Shown here: piece after piece, positions 12,491 to 24,520 of the stretch
Layout of the letters: each line of letters starts with the position of its first letter
Numbering within the stretch: position 1 is the stretch's first letter
From: Rhyacichthys aspro
Taxonomy: Eukaryota; Chordata; Actinopteri; Gobiiformes; Rhyacichthyidae
Direction: 5' to 3'
Length of the DNA: 64,000 nucleotides
NCBI GenBank assembly: GCA_036850595.1
Contig: CM072151.1
Coordinates: forward strand, 22,607,307 to 22,671,306
Program-made: the position numbers and the translations under genes
The notes under the pieces: model-generated
The model's input: only the letters and a program-made list of their open reading frames with translations
The model's database searches: none
Told to the model about the DNA's origin: nothing

Positions 12491-13196
12491 CAGTGTTGCC
12501 AACTTAGTGACTTTGTTGCTATATTTAGCTACTTTTCAGACCCCTTCTGGCGACTCTTTTTCAAAAAAGTGACTAGCGACAAATCTAGCGACTTTTTCTT
12601 GTGTTATTGGAGACTTTGGGAGATTTGTTTTTACTTTTCTCATTGAGCGAACGAGAGTGCGCCCCTCCCCCGTCCGAAAGCGCTCACAGACCAGTCCGAT
12701 AGCAGCAGTCCCTCTCAGCTGCATCAGAGCAGGAGATGTTCACCTCTTTATCACCGATTTATCATTAGACTAGAGGCTCACACAGCCTCAGTCACTCACT
12801 CGACTCCTCCACTGCTGTGTGCGTCTCTGTGACATCAGCCAAACATCTAGCCAGGTAGCTACACTCAGAAATACAGAAAGGAGTGGGAATCAAACCCTGA
12901 ATCTAAAGGCTGGACGAAGCCGTTTATTGGAGATGATAAACTGACAGACTGCCTGTATTGATAGGCTGATTTCTATGTGATGTAAAAAAACAAAACAAAA
13001 CAAAAAAAACACATGGCAACTCAAAATCATACTCAAAAGACTAAGCCTCAGAACAGTTTCACCCCCCAAAAGCTGCTATTTATGGTTAAAAAGCAAAACA
13101 AAACAAAAAACAGTGTTATTCCTATCTCCTACAGTGTCCATTGCACATTAGACAACAATGTAATTTAGCAACTTCTAGCGACTTTTGGGACAGCCA
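12491..13196 (+). mobile_element. hAT-type non-autonomous element, left and central part (copy B)
   Basis: It opens with CAGTGTTGCCAAC. Subterminal AGCGACTTTT-like motifs recur at both sides (around 12580 and 13180). The body matches copy A at 1-410. The right terminus seen in copy A is missing here, so the copy appears truncated after 'gggacagcc'. Confidence 0.65.
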
Positions 13197-13513
13197 GCTA
13201 AGACCAGACAGAGTACTAAACCAGAGTGCTATAAATAGTACTAAGTAGTACTAAAGTATTTTCTTAAGGGTTAAACCTTTTGAATACTGTTATTGTGGAA
13301 AAAGGCATTTTATCTTTATTAATTTTTGTATGTTTAAGAACCTTGTCCTTTAATTTGTGACTTAGTTCATTACTAAGCTCTAGTTAAAAAATAAGACTGA
13401 AGTTACATGTTATATGATTTAAATATAAGAATAACTCCAAGTACATTAATTTGCTTATTAGAGTAGAATGTCCCTTGTACACACAGTAATGTATTATGCC
13501 TTTATTTTTGCAG

Positions 13514-13652
13514 AAAGGCAATCCTGCACTACTCTCAGCACCAAACTACCAAGTTGTCGACAGGAGGAAAGGGCGAAGGCATAGAGGAACCTCTTCATCA
13601 TGTATTTGGCCATGTGGTCTTTGAAGCATTATGGACTCTAAAGACAAATTAG
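13514..13652 (+). pseudogene. Orphan terminal-exon-like ORF (45 codons plus stop)
   Basis: A good acceptor (TTTATTTTTGCAG) ends at 13513. From 13515 the frame stays open through KAILHYSQHQTTKL, an EGIEEPLHHVFGHVVFEALW segment and TLKTN, then TAG at 13650-13652. I do not recognise the family. The peptide is too orderly to dismiss but may derive from a mobile element, given the hAT copy just upstream. No partner exon with matching phase was found. Confidence 0.25.
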
Positions 13653-13854
13653 TTTTTTAAAGCAAAAGGCACATATGTAAATAAGGCTGCTTATAGACAG
13701 TGATTAACTTCCATATAAAAACCGAGTGACAGGTGTCACAAGCCTAAAAGTAGCAAAGTGAATTGTATAATGAAATTTTGCTGTTTCCATTAGACTGTGT
13801 TACTGCAACAATAGCTTAAAATATTACACATTACAATTGTGAAAGTATCTTTGA

Positions 13855-14236
13855 CCTTTCAGATTACATACTGTGTTACCCTCAAACTACTTGGGTAGTA
13901 AATACAGGTTACTTATATGTTAACTATGGGGTACTGACCCTGTAGTTTACAGGTAAGTACCCCCTACTATCTTGCTTTAGATTACAGACCGCGTTCCCCA
14001 CTAACTACACTGTTGTTACCCGGCATCTACAGGGTAATTAAATGGTAACTATGGGGTTCTGACCCTATAGTTTCTGGGTAAGTACCCCCCACTATCTTGT
14101 TTTAGATTACAGACCGCGTTCCTCGCGAACTACCCTGTAGTTACCCAGCAAATACCGGGTACTTACAAAGTTGCTACAGGGTACTGACCCTGTAGTTTCC
14201 AGGTAAGTACCCCCTACTATCTTGGTTTAGATTACT
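13855..14236. repeat. 125-bp tandem repeat array (about three units)
   Basis: The landmark 'gattacagaccgcgtt' occurs at 13980 and 14105, and 'gattac' again at 14230, giving a period of exactly 125 bp. A diverged earlier start at 13862 gives 118 bp. Each unit contains GGGTACTGACCCTGTAGTTT and GGTAAGTACCCCC-like inverted motifs. Confidence 0.88.
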
Positions 14237-15344
14237 GTTTACTTGGTATTTACCAAGGATGTTGAATTTTGTTACTGATAATAGCTCACATGTATCAAAT
14301 GTTTCTCATGTAGGCTATTGCTAATACTGTGTGCTCTGCAAAACAATTTGATCAGTGTGTTTAATGTACCTATGCCATGGCCTAAAGGAAAAAAAAAAAA
14401 AGTGCATGTCCTTTGAATTTCTTAGCATTATTATTAACTCTTAACACATTTTACATGAAATACTGACTTGAGAAATTACTAAAATATAACTAACTCATAT
14501 AACTATGTCACTTATTACAGTCAAGTTTTTCTAAACACTATTCAAGTAAAATTAATAATACACTCATATGCGTAGCTATGAGATTGAACCCCTGTGCAAT
14601 TACACTCACCAACCCACTATTTATTTAATGTAGATACAGAAATTATAATATTATACAAAGTAAGTAGACACTGGACCCAATAACAACACAGTTACCAGTA
14701 TTTACAAAAAAAAACAAAAACAATAACAACTTTTCTTTATTTGAAATCAAAGTAAATGCAACATACATTGTGCAACATGTGCATTCAAAATGTGCAATAA
14801 GCGCGTGCCATACAGCCTGTAAAGCTTGTGCATAACGCTTGTGTACATCTCTATCAGGTTGTGTGTAAATGTTTCTTTTAGCCATCAGCTTTGTTTTTGA
14901 TACTGGTATGTAACAGTCTTCTCTCAAGGTGATCTTTGGCTACACCTGATTGGATACTAATGTCATAACAACAGGAGAAGAAGAAATCGGAGAATCTGAT
15001 TGGTCGAGAAACCAACCAGAAGTTGTCATTGTTTACGTCAAGGCTCAAAATGGAGGTCCAATATCATGATTTACAAAATGTAATAAATAATCAAATTATT
15101 ACGGAATTATCATGGTGGATTTACTGAACAAAGTATCAGAAAAACTGCTGCTCTTAACGGCTGACTTAACACTTCTTGAAAGGATATAATTGCCCTAAGC
15201 CCACTGTAGATTGCTGAAAGGGTAAGCTAAGAAAGATCTGTTGTGTAGTTTCAGAGCTATTTTGCAAAATACTTATGCTGCCAGCGCACCAGTGGAGTTG
15301 TGAGAGTTAAACAAACATTTGAAACACTTGGTTCAAGCTTATTG

Positions 15345-16180
15345 GCAATATGTAAGAACAGTTACCTGGCCACAAGTACAGTTCTATCCTGTTTCAAACA
15401 TGCAATAGTTCAGGCCCTTCTAAAGAAGTCTACACTTGACCCAGCTGACCCAAATAATTTCACACCAATTACTAAGCTTATATTTTTTTAATCAAAAGTT
15501 ATAGAAATGGTTGTTTTTAAACAGATTTTTATCTTATTTAAATTAAAACAATTTCTTTCAGAAATTTCAATCAGGGTTCTGTTAGCACCATAGCATCAAT
15601 TAGATTGCTCCTTTGAAAGTTACAGACAACCTACTCTATGTAGCTGATGCTGGAAACTGCTCCGAATTGCTTTTCTTAGATCTGACCTCAGCTTTTGATA
15701 ACGTGGACCAAAAATTCTTCTCAGTCACCTAATGGACTGTATTGGAATCACAGTACTGTGTACTGTGTTTTCACTCCTACCTTTACAATAGACAGTTTTC
15801 CACATGCATTAAATATTCTCTCTCCACATCTGCAGGTATCTCATTCAGCGTCCCTCAGGGCTCTCTCCTGGGTCCACTTTTATTCAGTCTGTCTGTGCTC
15901 CCTCTGGAAAGAATTGTCCAAACCCCTAACATGTTCTTTCATTTCCACATACATGATATCCAGTTTCATGTCCCCCTCACTCCTCAAGATCAATCTGCAA
16001 AACTGTCTTCAGGACATTTAGCACTGGGTAGCCTCTAACTTTCTTCAACTCAACAAAGACAAAAGTGAGACTCTTTTTGGCCCCTCTAATCTCACCACTG
16101 CTATGGCTCAAAAAATTATCTGACTTTTCCCTGTAACCTTAAACCTCAATTCTGATATCAAATTCATTTTTTTCAGCTGC
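15345..16180 (+). mobile_element. L2-type LINE reverse transcriptase relic
   Basis: Several frames together give an RT. ALLKKSTLDPADPNNFTPITKL (15414-15480) is the fingers block. LDLTSAFDNVD (about 15678-15710) is motif A. SVPQGSLLGPLLFSL (about 15849-15893) is the PQGS block. The motif C position reads FHIHDIQFH where a YADD core is expected, so the catalytic residues are lost. Stops and frameshifts are numerous. Confidence 0.8.
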
Positions 16181-16249
16181 AGACAATATCCAATATCAGA
16201 CAGACTGTTAATACACTACACATACACAATGATTGTGAGACAGATATTC

Positions 16250-16760
16250 TGACTCATCTGTGACTTAAATGGATTTACACTTATAAGAGCAGATATCAGG
16301 TGGGAAGAATCAGCGAGGAGCGCTTGCTCTGTTGGACTGGATTTTCTTGTGCTGGATCTGATGCTGATCCTGTGAGGTAAAGTGTGGGGACACCTGGAAA
16401 AAAATTGGGTCAAGGAGAGGCTTATTGGCTTTCTGCTGAGAGAGAGAGAGAGATGGCAGCAGTCCACTGCAGAAAAAAATGTCTCTGTCACTTCTTCCTC
16501 CTTTACAGCTCAGACCAATAGCTGTCGTGGAAGCTCCTGACAGGTGTGAAACTCTTTCAGAAGATTAACATAGAAAACCTGCTTTTTCAGTCTGTCAGGC
16601 ATGTGCAGTTCAGACATGACTTTGCTTACTGGTTTTATAATTTTATATGGCCTGTGCCATTTAGCTAGCAAACAAAAGTACCTTCTGGCTAGAGGTGAAG
16701 ACTTGGTGCCTTTTGGTGATACCAGGTTTTCTGCTGATGCTAAGCCGCCTTAAGGTAAAC
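16250..16760 (-). mobile_element. Ty3/Gypsy-type LTR retrotransposon relic, integrase C terminus running into the RT linker
   Basis: Reading minus from about 16760, the frame gives LLAKWHRPYKIIKPVSKV, a GPY/F-like integrase module, then LHMPDRLKKQVFYVNLLKEF, its usual end. Next comes an acidic stretch (AVKEEEVTE). Then QQKANKPLLDPIFFQVSPH...QHQIQHKK resembles the linker just upstream of the Gypsy reverse transcriptase. Stops interrupt it. Integrase before RT is the order known from Gmr1-like fish elements; that identity is an inference. Confidence 0.6.
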
Positions 16761-17214
16761 TTGTGCCATTACTGCCCTTGCCTCAAGTCTAGTCCTTTAG
16801 CAGGTCCAGGATAGGCGACAAAGGAGGTACAGAAGCTACTGGTACCACCTGTGGTGGAGACTTGTGCAGCAGGTACTTTAATGTCTGGTTGACAATGTGC
16901 ATTGTCTATGTGCAAATTAGCATTTGTCTTGAAAGTGCAGTGTGCTATATAAAAGTGGAGTTTAAAATATGAAGTATATAAAGTATATTAAAAGTATGTT
17001 TGTAGTTCCTGAGTGAAATGTGAAGGTGCTCTGGCATCTATACTTTACGGTAATGAACAGCCCATTCGTTACACCTGCATTTGACAGATAGCAGCCAGTG
17101 GACATCTGAGATCAGTGAGCTCTAGGAACTGCCATAATTCATTTGAGCAAAGCTTTTTTAAATGACACCATGTTATACACATATTCCTTGAGGAATACCT
17201 AGAACAGGGGTTGG

Positions 17215-17513
17215 CATCTTTACCTGGCTGCAGGCCAATTTTTTAAAAAGTTAATAGATCATGGCTGCACATACCCTGCTTTGGAAGCACGCAGCTGTGG
17301 TTAAGAGTCTGAGCGCTAATTCGGACTTAGACAGGCGCAGTTTAGAGTCAAAGTACGTGTGTGTGTCAAAGTCAGACATAGAGAAACTTTTTTCTATGTG
17401 GAGATGGGTTTAGCTTTGACTGAACTCACAGTGAAATAATATAATATATGGCGGGCCAGAAATTATTGGCTGCCGGCCAGAATTGTCCCGTGGGGCAGTG
17501 GTTGCCGACCCCG
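17215..17513. mobile_element. hAT non-autonomous element with 8-bp target duplication
   Basis: The left end is CAGGGGTTGGCA and the right end TTGCCGACCCCG, an imperfect inverted repeat. Flanks ACCTAGAA (17207-17214) and ACCTCGAA (17514-17521) match at 7 of 8 bases, as expected for a hAT target-site duplication. No ORF inside. Confidence 0.75.
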
Positions 17514-19238
17514 ACCTCGAATATAAAATAGCAAATTATAGTTTTAATTAGCTCAGGTTAGCAACAAAGAGAGAACTCCACACAGACAGAAAGAGGTCTG
17601 CCAAAACATTGATTCAGTTATTAGTGTTTTATTTTCATGTGATTTGAGAAAGTATGGCATCAGTAGTGTAAAGAATGCATGATGTATGTGCTGAAATATG
17701 TAAAACAAACAAGTGTGCAGTAGACCAAGATGGTGGTTCTCCTCAGAGAGAGAGGGTCTTTCCAAAACAAATCCCCACCCACTTCCACTCCCCCCTCGAG
17801 TTCTCTCCGTGTGTAGTGACATTTGCACCTGAACAGAGTTGCCTTGATCACAGAATAGGGTCTAAGTCCTGCACTCTCCTTTCAGGCGCACTCCCCTCTC
17901 TCTGACGGGAGCTGTTCCTCTCACCACAGTTATGCACCAAGCACAAGTGACAACTTATCCATTATGCTCTGAATAATATGTAAGAAAACAATGATGTTTA
18001 ATGTGTCGGTGATGCACAGGAGATGTTTTCAAATACAAATTAAAGCATGTGTGACTAACTATTTACTCTTTACTTCACATGTCTACATAATAGTATTACA
18101 GTCTAGTTTTACAATTGAATGCTTCTGCAATGAATGCAGAACTTGTACAGAGTGTGTGTCATGAGGAGCAGAAGGTGGTGGACATACAGCAGGTCTGGAC
18201 TTGTTCTAGAGGGTCCAATAAGCCACTCACCCTTGACACTCACTGGTTTCTCTCACTGGCCCTAGAGACCAAGAAAAAAGAAGGGTTTTATTTTAGCACT
18301 CAAGACAACCCGCTTAAAGGGGAAGTTTATTGAATTTATGAGGAACAAAAGCGACCAGGATGGATCAGTCAATCCTCACCTGTTTGTAACAAGACAACAC
18401 CTGCACTACCTCCACTAGAGTCTATCTGCAGTTGGAAAGGCTCATTCAACCGAGGAGCGGCCAAAATTGGAGCTGAGCAGACTTATGATTTTACCTTCTC
18501 AAACTTCTTCTGAAAATGAAGTGTGCACTGAAACCGTGAAAGTTTACTTTTGCCTTTACAACAGATTTTGTGGTGATATTTCTCAAAGCGTATGTTGCTG
18601 GGTATTTAAACACACAATGGTTGGCAAATACATACATGAAGATTTTCTCTTAGAAGTTTTATGCTTTGGCCTTTAACACAGGACAGTCATTTTTCCGATA
18701 ACCACGGCCTAAACAATAGTTATAGCTTTATAGGTTCCTGAATCCTACTTGAAGCGATTACTTGTAGGTCTGGCGGTTGAACATTGACCTTTTGATAGTT
18801 TGAGGACTCCTTTAGTCTCCGATTACCATTACCATTAAAAGTCAAAGTGTACTCATGCGCCAGGATAGCTGCCTCAGACGCACTTTGTGTTCATTCTGGC
18901 AGTTAGCTATATGCTCTGAAAGTGTGGGCTAACATTGAGCATGAGACTCAACCTCACAGGCAGCCTATCCATTAAACAGAATTTACAGTTCAACTCCACA
19001 AAGATTTGGTTGTGTTGTCTTCTAGGTACCAGATCATGGACTTCCACACTGCTACAACAAAGGGTGGGTCATTATAATAACCAAAAAGATGTGAGTTATG
19101 TCATTCAGATCTTTACACACCTATTTTAGTGTCGCCTTCTCCAAGTATGAACCAGTTTATGAAGCATGATTGCATTGCATGTTGCATCAGACCATCCCTC
19201 TCCCAGCTTTTGTTTGTCGAAGTCAAAAGGCAATATAA

Positions 19239-19240
<2 letters not shown>

Positions 19241-19276
<36 letters not shown>
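19241..19276. repeat. (GT)n microsatellite
   Basis: Eighteen GT/TG units without interruption. The + and - open frames that cross it are repeat artefacts. Confidence 0.92.
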
Positions 19277-19280
<4 letters not shown>

Positions 19281-20576
19281 TGGTAATATAGGCTGCCTGG
19301 ATACTGCAGAGCCAATAACAGACATACCCTGAGTTTCCTTGGCAACACTATAGCAACCCTTGCTGTGAGTGAGGGTGTTTTTCATAGAGAACCAAGAGGA
19401 TGAAAACATACCCACTACATTGAACCTGTTCATTCCACTAACACGATCAACAAACATGACGGCTTTTGAAATAGCGCTCAAGTCAAACCTGCACAGTGCT
19501 ATGTCTCCAGCAGCATAGCAACCTTTGGGTTTTGCTTTCATTACCACAATTATTCAGAGTCTGGCTGCCACTTTTGCGATGCTTGTGCTGAAAAATATAG
19601 GAGTTCTGGTCCCAATCAATTTTCCGAAGCCCAGGGATTGGAGATGCGGACAGGCGACAGGAAAATAAGATAAAATGAATGGATTATGTGTGATCAGCAG
19701 AGACGGCTGAATACTGAGGCATTCCCAGGCCAGGCCATGAGTCCCATTGACCCGGTGCTTGAAGACAGGGGCCAAGATCTTACTGCACTGTGCTGTTATT
19801 AGCTGCAACACTTTAAAGCAAATAAATGTGTACACTGTATACTCAATACATGACAGGGAGTTTTAAAAGCTTTATTAGGAATATACAAACTCCAGATCTG
19901 TAAAATATAGGCTACCCACTGGATTGGATTTTTTATCATTATTTTTTTTATTTTTTTCAGTTGGTCTGAAATGTATCGCACAGCAACATGTACAAAACCC
20001 AACACACTGTCCAGACAGACCCACTTCCTTTCTCAGCAAAGTTCAAACCTATTTTGACGCAAAATAATTCTTCCAAACCAATCATAACCGTTTATCAAAA
20101 ATGTGGCGGGCTTTATGCAATGCTCTGTTCCTCTGATTGTTGCATGTTTATATATTGTGTTTATATGTTCTGTTGATACCTCACCACCAGTTACTATGTG
20201 ATGGATGGTACAATGTCCTTATGTGCTTTGAAAAGTGCCTATTTACGAGTAGATCTGAATATATGCAAACATGGTATGCACAGAACATTCTTATCTATGA
20301 AAAACCTTGATAATAAAGCCATATAGAAAGTCTTTTTCATGAATCAGAACTATTACAATATGCTTTTAGGTGATTAAATTTCATCTTTAGATCTTGTAGT
20401 CAGTAGTAGGTTCAATAATATAGCCAGAAAAACATATCTGTAAATGTAGACAGATGCTACGTAGTTGGTTCTGTGGGGAGCCATGTCAGAACGTAGCGCA
20501 CTGCTGCACTCTGCATGAAGGGAGCAGAGAGTGTGCAGCCTCTGAATGTAGGTGAAAGGGCTCTGCTGTCAGATAG

Positions 20577-20651
20577 AGCCAATGAAGAGCGACGCAGAGC
20601 AGGGATAAGCTATAATCTGCACTCCCCCGCCATCTTAGCAGAGAGGCGGGG
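20577..20651. promoter_or_regulatory. Candidate TATA-less promoter cluster (CCAAT, YY1, GC box)
   Basis: A CCAAT box at 20579-20583, CCGCCATCTT (YY1 consensus, antisense orientation) at 20627-20636 and GGCGGGG (Sp1-type GC box) at 20645-20651 lie within 75 bp. The surrounding 200 bp is CpG-richer than its neighbourhood. It lies 30 kb upstream of the kcnmb2 start. Which strand it would serve is undecided. Confidence 0.35.
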
Positions 20652-21851
20652 TGCACAAGCGATTGATGGGGGAGGGGAAGACTGCAACACAGAGATGGAG
20701 AATTAGCCTCATATTTGACCAGTGAAGGCACCCAGACTGTTTGAGCAAAGACAGTAACAATAGTCCTTACTCATCGTCAACAGTAGAGCAATGGGGTTTA
20801 CTATGGATTAATATGCACATCAAAATTTACATTTCTTAGTGACTACAAATTTTTTTGATAAAGAATGTATCTGTTTTTATTGTCTTCCAAGAACAGGGGG
20901 TGTTGTCTAGTGCCTGTAAAGCCCACAGAGCCAACGGTTGTTGTGATATTGGGATGTGGAAATGAAAATGATCTGAATTGAAATGATTGGCGAATTCCAT
21001 TTCTTTCAGCTGCATACCCACAAAATTTAAAAGACAGTTTATCATTCATCTAACAGCATAATCTAACAGCATAACCTTCCTTTTATGGGTGCATAATAGA
21101 CCTAAAATAATCTATTGAGCATGGTACACCCTCACTTAAACACATTTAAATTTAAACATAATATTTAAACATATAAAATATTCAACATGAGAAGTCTTCA
21201 GTAACAAAGATGGAATTGGGTTCAGAATGTTCATTCTTACTGCCACACTTGAAGTGTGCTGTTATATAACAGAGGCCACTATTGGCTGCAGGAGATGCTT
21301 ACTGTTCTGTAGGGAAAATATGCTTCCACTGCCTAACAAGACAGAGCTATAAAAAGACGTGCGTGTCTATGTGAGCTGGCTGCAGGCAGAAACAGGAAAG
21401 GACAATCAACAATTACAGGCGCGAAGCCGTGGGGGAACAGGACAAGGAGGGGAATGAATCAGGACTTGTGCAGTGCTACGGTCAGATAATAAACTGCTGA
21501 CTGAGGGGGGAGTGGAGTGCAATAGGCAGCAATACCACAGATAAACAGAAGCCAAAGAAGTGTACTGTTTCCTCATTTCTGTCACTAACTTAGCAGTGGA
21601 CATTTGTGGTTTTGCAACTGGTTGTTTTGTAAAGTTATGATGATTCAAACTCGTCAATATCAACAACAACAGTATCTTCAACAACATCTCTAAGTCTTTG
21701 ACAAACAATGTTGTTAAATAAAGCTGTTGTTGTTAAAGTAGTATCATGTTCTAATTTATATTCATCAAAATGTCAGGACACCAACAATTCTGCCCAGATA
21801 GGTGGAAAGATGTGCCTTGGGCTATCTTTCATCTATCACAAAAAGGCAAGA

Positions 21852-21873
21852 ATATTATTATTATTATTATTAT

Positions 21874-21905
<32 letters not shown>
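21852..21905. repeat. Compound (ATT)n(AGT)n microsatellite
   Basis: A run of ATT units passes directly into a run of about ten AGT units. Confidence 0.9.
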
Positions 21906-24129
21906 AAACATTTTTTTATTGTTGTTGTGGTAATTTATTTATTTTTTATTGCTATTATTATATGGCCTCTCAGAAACAGAAATCAAACCTATGACAGTCT
22001 CTTTGGACAAAAAAATATTCTAGTCTATAGATGTAAAAAAAAGTCACTAAGTGTCACAGACTGGCATTCCATTACAGTGAACACTCAATAACCTTAATAC
22101 TTTTTGACTTTTTTTAGACTAACTTGCTTTTTATGAATTAAGACTCTCATTTTCAAAAGACAAGCTTCATCTTTATCTGTTTATATTGGGCCTCAATATC
22201 AATGTGAAGATATGTACATATAGTCTGAAAGAATACTCTGTTCCTGTGAGATAATTTGTCTGTTAATCTGTGAGTGTGTATTCTCTACACTCCTGTCATT
22301 ACAACATACATAGCATATGTTGTGTATAAATGAGTCATGAATCATGTGTTGTACAAAATGTGTGATAGTATGAAATCTTGCATTCATATCACACTTTTCT
22401 TCCTCCCAAGCTGAAATAAGGAGTCCTAGAAACTAAACCAGTCTACTCTCTCAGTCCCTCTCAGTTTAATTAAATCTTCCTCAGCAGGGAGTCTGGTCCA
22501 CTCATCAGTAAGAGTGCACAGTTCAAATGTCACACTGTTTGTGTACACGTTAAATTTAACTTAAAACTCATCTTAACTCTTTAGACTGTTTTTCTAAATT
22601 GACAAACTACATCCAATTATTACTATCAAAATGATATTCAACTTTCAGCAGGGAAAGGTTATTATTCAATCCTTAAATCTCCTGCAAACCCTATAAATAT
22701 ATTAAACTATGAAGTAAGATCTTCCGACATGTATTTAATCTCAACAGATTCTAGTGAATGTGGGTGCTTACAGAATTTTCTAAGGCTACACAGAAATGGT
22801 TTTGAAAACACATATTTTCTGACAGAATTACCCTTTTACCAGCCAATATCTTACAATTCACCACATGGAATAAAGGTATTTTTAGTTTTTGTTTACATTC
22901 AGACTGGTTCAAGTACAACAAGAGAGGTTTAAGTGGATGAAATCACCTACAGTACATTTCTCATGGTTTATTGGATGATCAATAAAGCCCTTTTAGAAAA
23001 GGTCATTAAGTGGGAATTAATATGGCTATAATAGTAACACTGTTATGATACACCTTGGATAAGAAAGTTTTGAATCAAAATTTAGAATTCACCATATTAT
23101 GTAATGCAATCTTGGCAATTGTGCTGTGTGTTATGTCCAAAATTGCTTTTGTCCTTGCCAAGCATTTTCTTCTGGACATGTTTGATTGTAGAGGTGTGTG
23201 TCAGAAGGGCCAAGGAAGTGAGGGGTTGGTTGGTGGAGGGGGTGGGGGTGACTACTCAGAGAAAGACATTCCCTTAAGTGCAGGTCCAATAAAACATGAG
23301 GTGTGTGACAGACGGTGGATCCGGAGCAGAGATGAGTGCCACAATGACACAAAGAGATGGATGAAGGATGAATGGATTGGATTGGATTGGATGAAAGTTT
23401 AATGATTTTTACTGAGGAGCTGGAGGTGGGAGTAACAAAATGGAGGCACTTACGAGGAAAACAAAGGGAATGAATAAATAGAATAGAAATGTTCAGGGAT
23501 GAATGATTTGAGAAAAAGGTAACAAAGTAGCTGGTAGTTTTCTTTTAGTTGACTCATTATTGTACCATAAAAAGATATAGTATATTCAAACACAGGTGTG
23601 GTTTGATCACATGACCAAAGAGCCTGTGAGCTCAATGTGGTTAGATGCTGCTAGAATTTGGAGTCTCTAAGGAGAATAATGGGGAAACTGATTGTCTCAA
23701 AAATGACTAACTTATGCATATAGATCATATCTGGTCTGCTCGGGAAATATTTTTATTTGATGCAAGTTAAAGACAAATATTACTCTATATTCATCCTGGC
23801 ATTAGTCTATCTACATTAGCCTATCTATCGTGTGTGTGTGTGTTTGAGGCAGAGAGATGGCAGGCTGTGCTACATGATAAGCACTGCTATTTATAGATGT
23901 GTGGAAACAGGCAAACCAAGGCAGGACTCTCAGCACTGCAGAGCTGAGTCTATTCCATATCAGACTTGCTCCAGTGTCCACTGATCTCATATGTATATTA
24001 TGCACTGCAACTGTATGGGACACAATGTTATTTTTCTACTGACTAGAGACAAAAGGTGTAGAGCAAATGTTACAAATGATGACTAAAGCCTGAGAGGATA
24101 GATACTTAGTGTGACAGACTTCATCCAGA

Positions 24130-24520
24130 GATCTAGACCTAGTGCAACTTATCTAGACCTTAACTCAAGCTAGTGCCGCTCTGTCAAAAAGAAATGTCTT
24201 AAGCCTGTGGCGAGGGTGTCTGCCTCCTGGACTTGGTCTGGGAGCTGGTTCCATAACAAAGGAACTTTGAAGCTAAAGGCTCTGGCTGCTGTTCTGGTTT
24301 TGAAAACTCTAGGCACCACAAGTAAACACACATTTTGGCACCGCAGTGGTCTATTGTAATTGAATGATGAGTTCTTTAAGATACAGTGACACTTGGCCAT
24401 TAAGGGCTTTGTATTTTAGAAGAAGAATTAAGTTCTATTCTGGATTTAACAGGAAGCTAGTGAGGAGAGGTTTAGGTTCAGAACTTGCTGCGTTTATTCT
24501 GGACCAACTGAATATTTATA
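24130..24520 (-). mobile_element. LINE C-terminus-derived interspersed repeat
   Basis: The minus frame 24400-24170 reads CLLVVPRVFKTRTAARAFSFKVPLLWNQLPDQV. This resembles the end of fish L2-type LINE ORFs (LLVVPR...AF...APxLWNSLP). The + strand 'gggctttgtattttagaagaagaattaagttctattctgg' part is typical of the same abundant repeat. Confidence 0.6.

Larger units (their letters stand above)
17530..24120. other. Long non-coding stretch, possible kcnmb2 upstream intron or intergenic
   Basis: No conserved protein frame was seen. It contains (GT)n at 19241-19276, a promoter-like cluster at 20577-20651 and an ATT/AGT compound microsatellite at 21852-21905. The remaining sequence shows nothing I can assign. 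Confidence 0.5.

Noticed and set aside
13855..14236. CRISPR-like array
   Set aside because: The whole 125-bp unit repeats, with no short repeat plus unique spacer pattern, and the host is a vertebrate.
19113..19547. 144-codon minus-strand open frame
   Set aside because: It runs through the (GT)n tract as Thr-His repeats and shows no similarity to a known protein on either side.
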